NCBI GenBank assembly: GCA_021775355.1
Contig: JAJFHZ010000023.1
Span: forward strand, 1 to 64,000
Reading direction: 5' to 3'
Source of the DNA: Amylibacter sp.
GTDB taxonomy: Bacteria > Pseudomonadota > Alphaproteobacteria > Rhodobacterales > Rhodobacteraceae
Length of the DNA: 64,000 nt
The notes beneath the pieces were generated by a model. It was not told where the DNA came from. It worked only from the letters and a program-made list of their open reading frames with translations, and made no database searches. Position numbers and translations under genes: made by a program. Positions 36,089-45,387 of the stretch are shown here, one piece after another. Each line of letters starts with the position of its first letter. The first letter of the stretch is position 1.

Positions 36089-36663
36089 TGATCGGATGTT
36101 TAATGATCCGGCTTGTATAATAGCAAATTTTTCAGCGGATAGATATTTACGACTCGGTTAATGGTTTTCGCGGGAATAATGCAATTTTCCGGTAATAGAT
36201 TTTGTACACATTTCTAAAATAGGACAATACCTACAAACCCGTATTATTGTTTCCACAAGGGAAATAAAGAAGTGAATTATTATAGTATACTTAATGTAAC
36301 TTAGTGTTTTTCTGTGAAAATTTTTAGAAAATATGACATAGTTAAGGCGAGTTCGTGATGAGAAGTTGCCGTAATGGTGTCAGAAACGTATCGGTTCTGT
36401 CGCTGCTATAATCATCGCAGATGATTGGCCTAAAATATGGGTTTGGCCTGTGATTAGTGAGTAAGTAAGGAGTGTTGTTGGTAAATTGGAATTATTGTTG
36501 CCGCCCAGGTGTTTCCGTTGAGTGACTAACTTGAATTCACGGGAATACCCAAAATTCAAAATCTACCGGATTTAATGAATGTACACTTGATGATTTCAGG
36601 TGACCTGTATGCGTGCGCTTTATTTCTTGTCCAGCAATATTCCATTTTGTGAAAGGAAATGCT
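36089..36663. other. 575-bp AT-rich gap before the exopolysaccharide locus
   Basis: No convincing gene. A short inverted pair CGGAT-gtttaatg-ATCCG lies directly after the DUF2478 stop without a T tract. A TATACT (in TATAGTATACTTAATG, near 36283-36298) and a TATAAT (near 36406) are possible -10 boxes. AAGGAG at 36467-36472 precedes a TTG-initiated 15-codon open frame (36478-36525), which may be a leader or chance. The length, in a window where most gaps are below 200 bp, suggests a regulatory leader for the polysaccharide genes. Confidence 0.45.
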
Positions 36664-37332
36664 GTGGCGATCAATCCGAACCAAGTTTATTTGGAGGGCC
36701 ATTTAACTGAGTTATTAGAAGCAGGCTACTATGCCCGGTTTTTAAAACGCCTGCTTGATATTGTCATTGTTATAATTATAGCTGTTCCAACCTTTTGTAT
36801 TCTTTTGGTAATTGCCCCTTTCGTTGCTTTTAGTGGTGTTGGTCCAGTTTTTTATAAACAGCAGCGGATTGGTAAGGATGGCCGCGTATTTTGGATGTGG
36901 AAACTGCGTAGTATGGTGCCAGATGCCAAACAAAGATTAGAAGAGTATTTGATGAAGAACCCCGAGGCGCGGGTAGAATGGGATATTACGCAGAAACTTA
37001 AATATGATCCCAGAATTACCCGCATAGGGCGTTTTATTCGCAAAACATCCCTTGATGAACTTCCGCAGTTTTGGAATGTCTTTATGGGGGAGATGTCTTT
37101 TGTTGGCCCCCGACCGATGATGGTTGAACAACGTGATTTATATCCTGGAACAGAGTATTTTTCGATGCTTCCAGGAATTACAGGATTCTGGCAAATATCA
37201 GATCGCAACGAATGTAGTTTTGCGGAACGCGCGCATTTTGACACGCATTATTTTCAAGAAATGTCACTTATGACTGATTTGCGTGTGCTGCTGAAAACTA
37301 TACGTGTGGTGATAAAGCCTACGGGCTGTTAG
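36664..37332 (+). CDS. Undecaprenyl-phosphate sugar-1-phosphate transferase (initiating polyprenyl glycosylphosphotransferase)
   Basis: The 222 aa protein is of the short ExoY/WbaP C-terminal type. It has one N-terminal hydrophobic helix (LDIVIVIIIAVPTFCILLV), then PVFYKQQRIGKDGRVFWMWK with the KLRSM motif, RITRIGRFIRKTSLDELPQF with the catalytic Asp-Glu, NVFMGEMSFVGPRPM and LPGITGFWQISDRN. It attaches a sugar-1-phosphate to undecaprenyl phosphate at the inner membrane, the first step of the repeat unit. The GTG at 36664 follows AAAGGA at good spacing; an upstream GTG at 36613 lacks one. It opens the EPS region, and a GT25 gene is convergent with it. Confidence 0.92.
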   Translation: MAINPNQVYLEGHLTELLEAGYYARFLKRLLDIVIVIIIAVPTFCILLVIAPFVAFSGVGPVFYKQQRIGKDGRVFWMWKLRSMVPDAKQRLEEYLMKNPEARVEWDITQKLKYDPRITRIGRFIRKTSLDELPQFWNVFMGEMSFVGPRPMMVEQRDLYPGTEYFSMLPGITGFWQISDRNECSFAERAHFDTHYFQEMSLMTDLRVLLKTIRVVIKPTGC

Positions 37333-37369
37333 TTTTTGTATGCAGAACGCTTATCGGCTATTCCGGCTT

Positions 37370-38095
37370 TTAACGGTGTATAAGCTTGTTTTTGATTTGT
37401 CTTGCCAAATTGATGAGCGGGATATGTTCTTTCCAACCTGTATCATGTATGTCGGTCCTGGATGCACGTTGAACAACCCATTGTGATTTTGTGGCCATGG
37501 TTTTGATGTCCGAGTGTTCTTTTCTGAACCAACTATAAGCACCATCAATATGCATAGGTCCGCCAAGTGGATCGCCCATTTTACGGGCCAGCATAGACTC
37601 AAGATAGGGAACTATTTCCAAGATCGCCGTTTTTCTAAGAAGCATGGAATGTGTTAATTTAAGTGGTGCAATTGGCAATACAGATGTAAAAAACCCAAAG
37701 TCGTCATCCGATTTTTCGTCCGAGCTATACTGGCTTCCAAAATAAAACATATCCCACGGCGTCTTTGTTATCAAAGAGGTGTCGCTTTCTGTAATGTTAC
37801 AGAAACGGGATGTGAAATCGGCGTCATCTTCAAGGATCAGTATACAATTGTGGCCCTGTATGCGAGCATTCTTTAGTATGTTTAGATGACTTAAAAAACA
37901 TCCCTTTGTCCCGATATTGGGAAATTCACCTGCAGTGTCAGGGCGTGAAGCGGGGAAAAGTTTGACCTTTGGGTGATTATAATCCAGCCCGATACGGGCA
38001 AGTTGCTTTTGCATTTCCGAACGGCGGTCAGTTCTATATTCCAAGTTGATAATGTAGATTGCATCGATAAAGCTTAGAAGTGGGGAATAGGGCAC
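37370..38095 (-). CDS. Family 25 glycosyltransferase
   Basis: The 241 aa protein starts DAIYIINLEYRTDRRSEMQK, the N-terminal signature of GT25, and continues with GTKGCFLSHLNILKNAR near residue 82 and ILILEDDADFTSRF near 104. It is the third GT25 in the window but is not close to the two at 2726-4300. GTG start with weak ribosome site. It is the only minus-strand gene in this part of the polysaccharide locus before 41088, lying between the initiating transferase and the polymerase-like gene, and so has its own promoter in the 38096-38290 gap. Confidence 0.82.
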   Translation of the reverse strand: MPYSPLLSFIDAIYIINLEYRTDRRSEMQKQLARIGLDYNHPKVKLFPASRPDTAGEFPNIGTKGCFLSHLNILKNARIQGHNCILILEDDADFTSRFCNITESDTSLITKTPWDMFYFGSQYSSDEKSDDDFGFFTSVLPIAPLKLTHSMLLRKTAILEIVPYLESMLARKMGDPLGGPMHIDGAYSWFRKEHSDIKTMATKSQWVVQRASRTDIHDTGWKEHIPLINLARQIKNKLIHR

Positions 38096-38290
38096 AGTCG
38101 GTTACTTTCAATTTGTAGTTTATCTGTCAGGCAAGTTAGCCAATTTCTATTGAAACATAATGTTTAATAGATGTGCTAGTATAGGTATTATGTCAGGTTA
38201 AAATATGACATTCTAAAGGCAGGCAAATAAACAGCTAAATTGCGCTTATTATGCCAAAGTATAAATTCAGCAAAAGGTGTTGAAACGATT

Positions 38291-38380
38291 ATGATTACCG
38301 AAATGATTGGGGTATGTATCAGTTGTGCTCAGGGTTTCAGTCTTTTTAATTATATGCGTGAGTGGGAGATAGCAAAATAA
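38291..38380 (+). CDS. Possible 29-residue small ORF coupled to the polymerase gene
   Basis: An ATG at 38291 opens 29 codons ending in TAA whose last base is the first base of the next gene's ATG (TAATG). The peptide MITEMIGVCISCAQGFSLFN followed by YMREWEIAK has a hydrophobic first two-thirds and two Cys close together. There is no strong Shine-Dalgarno sequence before it. It could be a translated leader coupled to the downstream membrane protein, or chance. Confidence 0.3.
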   Translation: MITEMIGVCISCAQGFSLFNYMREWEIAK

Positions 38381-39777
38381 TGCCTAATAGTTTTGCATAT
38401 TTCATGTTGCTGCTTTGGCCGATTATTATGATTGGACTATTTCGTAAGATGTCGGCAAAGCGTGCGTTTATTTGGTCATTGCTTGGGGCTTATCTATTTC
38501 TTCCACCACCACCGACAGCGTTTGATTTTCCTTTGTTGCCTCCATTTAATAAAACATCCATTCCCAGTCTTATGGCTTTTTTGATTTGCCTGACAATGTA
38601 TGGGACCCGTATTCTTACTTTGCCTAAATCGAAGGTTGGTAGAGTTCTGATCATGATGTTCGTTTTCGGCCCGATTGTGACAGCGTTGACGAATAGTGAG
38701 CCGATTGTTTTTAGCGGGGCAGAGGGATTGCCGGGATTGCGTATAACAGATGCTGTCGCACTTGCGATCAATCAAACGCTTTTATTGGTTCCGTTTTTGT
38801 TGGCGCGTCAATTACTGGCAACGCCTGAAGCACACAAAGAATTGCTTATGGCCCTTTTAATTGGTGGATTGATTTATTCGATCCCGATGTTAATCGAAGT
38901 GCGTTTAAGCCCGCAGGTTAATGTTTGGGTCTATGGATATTTCCAACATTTATTTTCACAAACGATCCGGTTTGGTGGGTACAGGCCCGTGGTGTTTTTA
39001 AACCATGGTTTGTGGGTCGCTTTTTTTGCAATGACAACAGTGATTTCAGCTTTGGCACTTTGGCGGATGGAAAAGCTCGATAATCGACGTATGTCGTATT
39101 TATTGGCTGCTTGTTATTTGGCCATTGTTCTGGTCCTTTGTAAATCAATGGGAGCTATTATTTTTCTAGTTCTTCTTGCACCATTGGTAATTTTTACAAC
39201 GCGCAGAATTCAAATTAACATTGCCTTTATACTGATTATCCTTGCTTTGGCGTACCCGACACTTAAAGGTATGAATTTGATACCGGCAGATGCTTTGGTG
39301 GCGCAGGCTGAAAAGATAGATAAAGAACGTGCGGGATCGCTTGCTTTCCGGTTCTACAACGAAGATCTGCTGCTTGAACGTGCTTATGAAAAGCCTTTGT
39401 TTGGTTGGGGAAGCTGGGGGCGCAATCATTTACATGACCCCGTTTCGGGTACAATCCAAACAGTGACAGATGGTCGGTGGATTATTGTATTTGGCATTTT
39501 TGGCTGGGTTGGCTTTATTGCTGAATTTGGTTTGTTAGGCCTGCCGTTAATCTTGTTGTGGTGGGCTGCACGAACAGCACCGCCCGGATGGTTGTCCCCC
39601 GCCATTGGCTCTTTGGCTTTGATCTTGGTTATCAATATCGTAGATCTTCTACCCAATGCCACACTTACGCCTATTACATGGATTATATCCGGGGCGTTAC
39701 TAGGGTATGCGGAATTGGTTAAAGAAACATCCGCAAAGGTAAAAGAAATGGGCGTGCGTTGGCGTCCAATCATGTGA
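38380..39777 (+). CDS. O-antigen ligase / Wzy-type polymerase membrane protein
   Basis: The 465 aa protein has about ten hydrophobic helices and the Wzy_C/WaaL-type large loop around residues 310-355. The loop contains ERAGSLAFRFYNEDLLLERA and KPLFGWGSWGRNHLHDP, matching the conserved Arg-x-x-x-W/Y...GWG pattern. Such proteins polymerise lipid-linked repeats or ligate them to lipid A-core in the periplasm; the choice between these cannot be made from sequence. GGGAGA precedes the ATG at 38380. An alternative GTG start at 38362 adds six residues. It is followed closely by a GT4 gene. Confidence 0.8.
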   Translation: MPNSFAYFMLLLWPIIMIGLFRKMSAKRAFIWSLLGAYLFLPPPPTAFDFPLLPPFNKTSIPSLMAFLICLTMYGTRILTLPKSKVGRVLIMMFVFGPIVTALTNSEPIVFSGAEGLPGLRITDAVALAINQTLLLVPFLLARQLLATPEAHKELLMALLIGGLIYSIPMLIEVRLSPQVNVWVYGYFQHLFSQTIRFGGYRPVVFLNHGLWVAFFAMTTVISALALWRMEKLDNRRMSYLLAACYLAIVLVLCKSMGAIIFLVLLAPLVIFTTRRIQINIAFILIILALAYPTLKGMNLIPADALVAQAEKIDKERAGSLAFRFYNEDLLLERAYEKPLFGWGSWGRNHLHDPVSGTIQTVTDGRWIIVFGIFGWVGFIAEFGLLGLPLILLWWAARTAPPGWLSPAIGSLALILVINIVDLLPNATLTPITWIISGALLGYAELVKETSAKVKEMGVRWRPIM

Positions 39778-39789
39778 TTGGGGTGGAAT

Positions 39790-41091
39790 TTGGGGAACGT
39801 AAATAAAGCATCAGTACCAAAGGTTTTGCTGATCGCTGAAGCTGCAAATCCGGAATGGGTAAGCGTGCCGTTGGTCGGCTGGTCACTTGCGTTTGCGCTG
39901 CGCAATATTTGTGATGTTCACATTGTAACGCAAATACGCAATCGTGATGCCATCGTGCGTGCCGGATTGGTTGAAGGGCGTGATTTTACCGCAATAGATT
40001 CCGAAGCCCTTGCAAGGCCGGCATGGAAACTAGGTAATATACTGCGGATGGGAGAGGGTAAAAGTTGGACACTTTTACAGGCGATTAATGCGGCATCTTA
40101 CCCATATTTTGAACACCTTGTTTGGGCCCGGTTCGGGGATCGTATTCGACAGGGTGAATTTGATATCGTTCACCGTATTACCCCATTAAGTCCGACAATT
40201 TCCAGCAGCATTGCAGGTAAATGCCATAAAGCCGAAGTGCCGTTTATCCTTGGGCCACTGAACGGCGGGGTTCCTTGGCCAAAAGGGTTTGATGCGGAAC
40301 GTATACGCGAACGTGAGTGGTTGTCTTATGTGCGTAGTGCATACAAAATTATGCCGGGCAGACGTTCGACTTTAGCCAAAGCTGCTGCAATTATTGTTGG
40401 ATCCCGCCACACTGAAAGTGAAATTCCAGAAAGCTTACGCGATAAAACGATCTATATGCCCGAAAACGCAATTAATCCCGAACGGTTTTCCAAGGTGACA
40501 ACCTACCCCAAAGGCCCGCTGCGCGCGTGTTTTGTTGGGCGTATGGTGGCGTATAAAGGGCCGGATATGTTGCTGGAAGCGGCTAAACCGCTGCTGCGTG
40601 ATGGGCGTATGATATTGGATATGATCGGGGATGGCCCTTTGCTGGAAGGTTTGAAAGCACAGGCAGTGGCAGACGGCACAACGGATGCTGTTCGGTTTCA
40701 TGGCTGGGTTGAACATGATGGCGTACAAAATATTATGACAAATTGTAGTTTGTTGGCATTTCCATCTATCCGGGAATTTGGTGGCGGTGTGGTTTTGGAA
40801 GCCATGGCACTTGGGCTTGTCCCATTGATTGTTGATTATGCAGGGCCAAGTGAATTGGTAAAAGATGGTTTGGGGTTCAAAATCCGGTTGGACAGCCGCC
40901 CCCAAGTCATTGCGGATTTCAGACAGGAGTTGGAACAAATTGTGAAGTCACCCACAATATTACCAAAGATTGGAAAAGCGGCACGGCAACATGTCTTACA
41001 GATGTTTACCTGGGATAAAAAAGCCCAACAAGTGATGCAGGTTTATGACTGGGTTTTAAGTCGGCAGGATGAAAAACCGGATTTATTTTAA
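39790..41091 (+). CDS. Family 4 glycosyltransferase
   Basis: About 433 aa with the two Rossmann domains of GT-B enzymes. N-terminal [19 protein letters not shown] and [15 protein letters not shown] lead to the GT4 C-domain with [37 protein letters not shown] and [20 protein letters not shown], the E-x7-E motif being complete. It transfers a nucleotide-activated sugar onto the lipid-linked repeat on the cytoplasmic side. The start is a TTG: 39790 is used because GGTGGA is close upstream; TTG 39778 directly after the previous stop is possible. Its stop TAA is shared with the convergent acetyltransferase in TTAA. Confidence 0.88.
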   Translation: MGNVNKASVPKVLLIAEAANPEWVSVPLVGWSLAFALRNICDVHIVTQIRNRDAIVRAGLVEGRDFTAIDSEALARPAWKLGNILRMGEGKSWTLLQAINAASYPYFEHLVWARFGDRIRQGEFDIVHRITPLSPTISSSIAGKCHKAEVPFILGPLNGGVPWPKGFDAERIREREWLSYVRSAYKIMPGRRSTLAKAAAIIVGSRHTESEIPESLRDKTIYMPENAINPERFSKVTTYPKGPLRACFVGRMVAYKGPDMLLEAAKPLLRDGRMILDMIGDGPLLEGLKAQAVADGTTDAVRFHGWVEHDGVQNIMTNCSLLAFPSIREFGGGVVLEAMALGLVPLIVDYAGPSELVKDGLGFKIRLDSRPQVIADFRQELEQIVKSPTILPKIGKAARQHVLQMFTWDKKAQQVMQVYDWVLSRQDEKPDLF

Positions 41092-41585
41092 TGCGATGGT
41101 TTGGTTATGGTTGCAGGTACACCTATAGCCGTGCAGCCATCAGGCACATCTTTTGTTACGACAGCGTTGGCCCCGATTTTAACATGGTCACCAATTACTA
41201 ATGGGCCCAGAATTTTTGCCCCTGCACCAATGTCCACATGCCCGCCAAGCACAACTGCGCCAGACAATGTTACCTGATGAAAAATCATGCAATTAGGTCC
41301 AATCTTGGCATCCGGATGGATCACTATTCCTGTAGGATGGGTCAGGCGCAACCCACCGGAAATATCGGTTTTCAGATGAATTTCACATTGGGTGATTATT
41401 GACCATAACCAATGCACAACTATCCAGTATTTTGAACGTAGTCCGGCCAATGGCCCGCCTTGGTTAATGGCTGCTTGATAGCGGCGGATTGAACGCAGAA
41501 GTTTTCGCCCGGGATCCCAAAAATGACCGACGGTCTCTCGTGACCAGTCTGGTTCTATAGCAGAAATTGTGTTCTTGGATTTCAA
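41088..41585 (-). CDS. Serine acetyltransferase-like hexapeptide acyltransferase
   Basis: The 165 aa protein has a C-terminal left-handed beta-helix with hexapeptide repeats: [40 protein letters not shown], and [20 protein letters not shown]. It is shorter than CysE (about 270 aa) and lacks most of the N-terminal helical domain, as in the acetyltransferases of polysaccharide clusters (EpsC/WcaB-like). It probably O-acetylates a sugar with acetyl-CoA. The TTG start is supported by AAAGGA eight bases upstream. It is divergent from the OafA-type gene. Confidence 0.8.
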   Translation of the reverse strand: MKSKNTISAIEPDWSRETVGHFWDPGRKLLRSIRRYQAAINQGGPLAGLRSKYWIVVHWLWSIITQCEIHLKTDISGGLRLTHPTGIVIHPDAKIGPNCMIFHQVTLSGAVVLGGHVDIGAGAKILGPLVIGDHVKIGANAVVTKDVPDGCTAIGVPATITKPSH

Positions 41586-41758
41586 ACAACTAATCCTTTT
41601 TTGTTAATTGCCATGGGTTTGACTGTTTCTATCATTAAGTTTATCTACATACACTTTATTTCGTGGTGAAAATAGCACGGTTTAGTTTCATGATCAGCCA
41701 CAAATGTGCCATATCTGGCCGTTATAAAGTATGTGTCAGTGTTTAGTAGGTATGCAGA

Positions 41759-43804
41759 ATGTCCATCAAAAAGCCCACGATAGCGAGTATAAAGTATCGC
41801 CCTGAGATCGACGGCTTGCGGTGCATTGCTGTCTTGGCCGTGGTATTCTTCCATTTTTCAGTTCCGGGGTTTTCCGGTGGATTTATCGGGGTTGATATCT
41901 TTTTTGTTATTTCCGGCTTTCTGATCGGGGGTATTCTTTGGCAAGAACTGACAACAAAGGGCAAAGTTTCCTTTGCACGGTTTTATCTGCGGCGTCTGCG
42001 CCGTTTGGCGCCAGCATTTGTTGTAATGGCTGTAATCACAAGCATTTTTGCTTATTATATTTTGCTGCCCTTTGAGTTCCGGGAGTTTGGCAAAGCACTG
42101 ATCTCATCTACAGTATATTTGTCCAATGTCCTGTTTTTCCGTCAATCGGGATATTTTGACAGTGGTGCAGATGAAAAGGTTTTGCTGCATACGTGGTCTT
42201 TATCCGTAGAAGAACAGTTTTATATATTTTTACCGTTTCTGATCCTAATTTTTACTAGGCATCATAAAGCATTGCATATTACGCTGGCGGTTATTTCAAC
42301 GCTGTCCTTACTGGCCTGTATCTGGTTTACGCGCAGTTCACATACCGCAACTTTTTTTCTGTTTCCGTTTCGGGCATGGGAATTACTGGTCGGGGTGTTG
42401 CTAGCAATTTATGGGCAAAAGACACAGGAAAACTGGCAACATGGACCTGTGGCGTCTTGGGCAGGATTAGCCTTATTGCTGGGTGCGATCGGGTTTGTGC
42501 AGGCGGGGGATAATTTTCCTGGCACACAAGCCTTGTTTCCCGTGGCAGGTGCTGCATTGGTAATATGGAATGGGCGCGATGATAATCCTGTTAACCGTGC
42601 ATTATCTTCGCCTGTTTTAGTTTTTATCGGGTTGATTTCATATTCTCTTTATATCTGGCACTGGCCGATCCTGACCCTATCACAATACTATTTTGATGGC
42701 TATCGCAGTGGTATTGAGGCTGCATGTTGGCTGCTGCTTGCCGTTATTGTTGCAACATTATCTTGGTGGTTAGTTGAGCGACCCGTCCGTCGTGCGCGCA
42801 ATTTATCGGGGCAAGTTCTGGTTGGCAGTGCTGTTGTCGCCTCGGTCGGTTTGCTGTCAATCGGTAGTGTGCTTTATGTGAATGACGGTCTACCCAACCG
42901 CTTTGGCCCGATTGTGCGTGCGCATATTAATGCCACATTTGATTTTTTGCAGGACTGGAGCAGGTGTTATATCTCTGATGCCGGGCCACTGGAAGGTCTG
43001 GAAATCTGCCCTATCGGCCCCGAAGGACAAGTCCCGGAAGTGTTGATTTGGGGTGACAGCCATTTACGCGCGTTTAAAGAAGGTGTGGCATTGGCAGCTT
43101 TTGAACATGATAAGGCTGGTTTGATTGTATGGAACGCAGGCTGCCCGCCTTTGTTTGGGTTGGCAAAACAGGAAACGGCCAGTACGCGTCAGGAAGATGC
43201 ACAATGTTTGGTTGCGACTGAGCGGTTGCAAAAAGCGATCCCGCAACTGAATGGAATTCATACGGCTTTACTAATAGGTCGTTGGACGTATTATGCAGAA
43301 GGGCAGGGCATAGGGAATGATGCACATAACAAAATAACACTTTCGGCTTTAAATGGTTTGAAAAACCCGACTGATAACCAAAGCGCGATTTTTGCAAAAG
43401 CTGTTAGGGATACAATCGCGCAAATTTCCAACTCATTTGAAAGTATATTTGTCTTGCGGCAGGTACCTGAGTTTCCACAATACGATTCACGAGAAGTAGC
43501 ACGCATGATGGCGCATGGCAGACTGAAACCTGGCACTGAATTGGATAAGATAACAAGCGTTTTAGTGGATGATTTAATGTCACGTACCCAAGATGCTGAA
43601 AAACTTTTTCAAACTTTGCAAGCCTCTGGGAATCTGGAAATTCTGGATAGTTGGCAACAGATGTGCAGCCCAAAGGAATGTTTGGCAATTATGGATGGGC
43701 GGGCGCTTTATTTTGATAATAATCACATCACCAACACGACCGCACTTTCGATGCGCAGTTTGTTTGGTCCGGTTTTCAGTAATAAGGTAAAGGGTCAACC
43801 ATGA
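41759..43804 (+). CDS. OafA-type O-acyltransferase with C-terminal SGNH domain
   Basis: The 681 aa protein has an acyltransferase-3 membrane part at about 10-370, beginning YRPEIDGLRCIAVLAVVFFH and GGFIGVDIFFVISGFLIGG, with HTWSLSVEEQFY and SYSLYIWHWPIL later. A periplasmic SGNH-hydrolase-like domain runs from about 395 to 675 with WGDSHLRAF near 430 and DNNHIT near 653, giving the Ser and Asp/His residues. This fused form O-acetylates or otherwise O-acylates LPS or EPS sugars in the periplasm. It overlaps the next gene by ATGA. It heads the OafA-GMC-SDR set. Confidence 0.92.
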   Translation: MSIKKPTIASIKYRPEIDGLRCIAVLAVVFFHFSVPGFSGGFIGVDIFFVISGFLIGGILWQELTTKGKVSFARFYLRRLRRLAPAFVVMAVITSIFAYYILLPFEFREFGKALISSTVYLSNVLFFRQSGYFDSGADEKVLLHTWSLSVEEQFYIFLPFLILIFTRHHKALHITLAVISTLSLLACIWFTRSSHTATFFLFPFRAWELLVGVLLAIYGQKTQENWQHGPVASWAGLALLLGAIGFVQAGDNFPGTQALFPVAGAALVIWNGRDDNPVNRALSSPVLVFIGLISYSLYIWHWPILTLSQYYFDGYRSGIEAACWLLLAVIVATLSWWLVERPVRRARNLSGQVLVGSAVVASVGLLSIGSVLYVNDGLPNRFGPIVRAHINATFDFLQDWSRCYISDAGPLEGLEICPIGPEGQVPEVLIWGDSHLRAFKEGVALAAFEHDKAGLIVWNAGCPPLFGLAKQETASTRQEDAQCLVATERLQKAIPQLNGIHTALLIGRWTYYAEGQGIGNDAHNKITLSALNGLKNPTDNQSAIFAKAVRDTIAQISNSFESIFVLRQVPEFPQYDSREVARMMAHGRLKPGTELDKITSVLVDDLMSRTQDAEKLFQTLQASGNLEILDSWQQMCSPKECLAIMDGRALYFDNNHITNTTALSMRSLFGPVFSNKVKGQP

Positions 43805-45387
43805 TTGATGAAATTGTGAAAAAATCATGGGACGTTATTGTTATCGGTACTGGCATTGGCGGTGGTACGATCGGGCGGCGTTTGGCTGAACAAGGGCTGT
43901 CCGTTTTGTTTGTAGAAGCGGGGCCAAATGGCCCACGTGGAGAACAAACACCGCTTGATAGTGATGTTTCTGATCCCGTTGCGCGCCGGGTTCGTGGATT
44001 TTTACCAACCCGGATAAAAGCGGAGATCAATGGACGGGCATCAGAATTTTTCGGCCCCTTAGGGGAAGGTGTCGGAGGTTCATCTGTGTTTTATGCTGCG
44101 ACCCTGGAACGTCCGGAACGCCATGATTTGGATGATGGCCCGAAACGCCCACATCCAACAGGGGGTTGGCCTGTGGGATATGATAATTTCCAACCCTATT
44201 ATGATGCGGCAGAAAAGTTGTATCATGTCTGCGGGCATGAAGATCCTTTGTCTGTGGAACGACCATCACAATTGTTGAAGCCGCCTGTGCAAACTGCGGG
44301 CGATCGTGCAATGATGGATGGCTTTCGTCACGGCACTCTGCATCCGTATCAAGCGCATATGGCCGTGCGTTATTTACCGAATTGCAAAAATTGTTTTGGG
44401 TTTAAATGCCCACGAGATTGCAAAATGGATGGCAGATCAGCAGGGATTGAACCAGCACTTGCAACGGGCAATGCAACCTTGCTGGATAAAAGCGCTGTAA
44501 CGGCGTTGCGCGGAACAAATAAAAGTATCACACATATTGAAGTCGAACGTGGCGGGTTAAAATTTGTACTGCGGGCTAAAAAATATGTTCTGGCAGCAGG
44601 CGCATTGGGATCGCCACGTTTATTACTAGCGTCAAAATCGGAATACTGGCCGCAAGGATGCGGCAATAGTAATGGGTTGGTGGGTTGCAATCTGATGTTT
44701 CATATCAACGAGATGATTGCCATATGGCCCAAACGCGGCCAGAAATTTAAAGGTGCCAGTAAAGCGATTGCGATGCGTGATTTTTATTATCGTGATGGAA
44801 AACGCTACGGCGTGGTGCAAGCGATGGGGCTGGAAGCGTCCTATGGTGAGATAGTGCATTATCTGAACATGATGTATGACCGCTCAGTCTTACGTTCTTT
44901 GAATGTTTTGCGACATCTTACGCGTATTCCTGCATTCATTGCAGCTAAGCTGTTTGGCAGTGCCAAGATTTTTGTAGGGATTATGGAAGACCTGCCTTAT
45001 GCACATAATCGGGTAATATTAGATCAGGCCGATCCTGGTAGCATATCTGTGCAATACAGTTTTGCGGCTGAACTGATAGAACGTCACCACAACTTTAGAC
45101 GAACAATGAAAAAAGCATTTAGGGGACAACGGGTAGCTTTTTTAGGCTTTCAACCCGAACTGAATTTTGGGCACCCCAGTGGTACTTTGCGATTTGGTGG
45201 TGACCCCGCAAATAGTGTTTTGAATGCGTCATGCCGCATGCACGATATAAATAATCTTTATGTTGTTGATGCGTCTTTCATGCCAACCTCTATGGGTATC
45301 AATCCCAGTTTAACGATAGCGGCAAATGCGTTGCGTGTTGGTGACCATTTGATCGCGGAATTATCCTCTGGCGCGGTTTCTATATGA
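43801..45387 (+). CDS. GMC family FAD oxidoreductase
   Basis: The 528 aa protein has an N-terminal FAD-binding fold, WDVIVIGTGIGGGTIGRRLA. FGPLGEGVGGSSVFYAATLE corresponds to the second GMC signature, and KKYVLAAGALGSPRLLL follows. The C-terminal domain contains GHPSGTLRFGGDPANSVL and LYVVDASFMPTSMGINPSLT with the end of the FAD site. Residues CKNCFGFKCPRDCK near 198 form a four-cysteine cluster of the kind seen in bacterial GMC dehydrogenases and cholesterol-oxidase relatives. It should oxidise an alcohol, possibly a sugar hydroxyl, given the polysaccharide setting and the coupled SDR gene. Substrate unknown. ATGA overlaps occur at both ends. Confidence 0.88.
   Translation: MIDEIVKKSWDVIVIGTGIGGGTIGRRLAEQGLSVLFVEAGPNGPRGEQTPLDSDVSDPVARRVRGFLPTRIKAEINGRASEFFGPLGEGVGGSSVFYAATLERPERHDLDDGPKRPHPTGGWPVGYDNFQPYYDAAEKLYHVCGHEDPLSVERPSQLLKPPVQTAGDRAMMDGFRHGTLHPYQAHMAVRYLPNCKNCFGFKCPRDCKMDGRSAGIEPALATGNATLLDKSAVTALRGTNKSITHIEVERGGLKFVLRAKKYVLAAGALGSPRLLLASKSEYWPQGCGNSNGLVGCNLMFHINEMIAIWPKRGQKFKGASKAIAMRDFYYRDGKRYGVVQAMGLEASYGEIVHYLNMMYDRSVLRSLNVLRHLTRIPAFIAAKLFGSAKIFVGIMEDLPYAHNRVILDQADPGSISVQYSFAAELIERHHNFRRTMKKAFRGQRVAFLGFQPELNFGHPSGTLRFGGDPANSVLNASCRMHDINNLYVVDASFMPTSMGINPSLTIAANALRVGDHLIAELSSGAVSI

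Noticed and set aside
36478..36525. 15-codon TTG-initiated frame after AAGGAG
   Set aside because: Too short and without conserved features to be called a gene; mentioned only within the intergenic feature.
41088..41585. Housekeeping serine acetyltransferase CysE
   Set aside because: At 165 residues it lacks most of the N-terminal domain of CysE and sits in an EPS locus.
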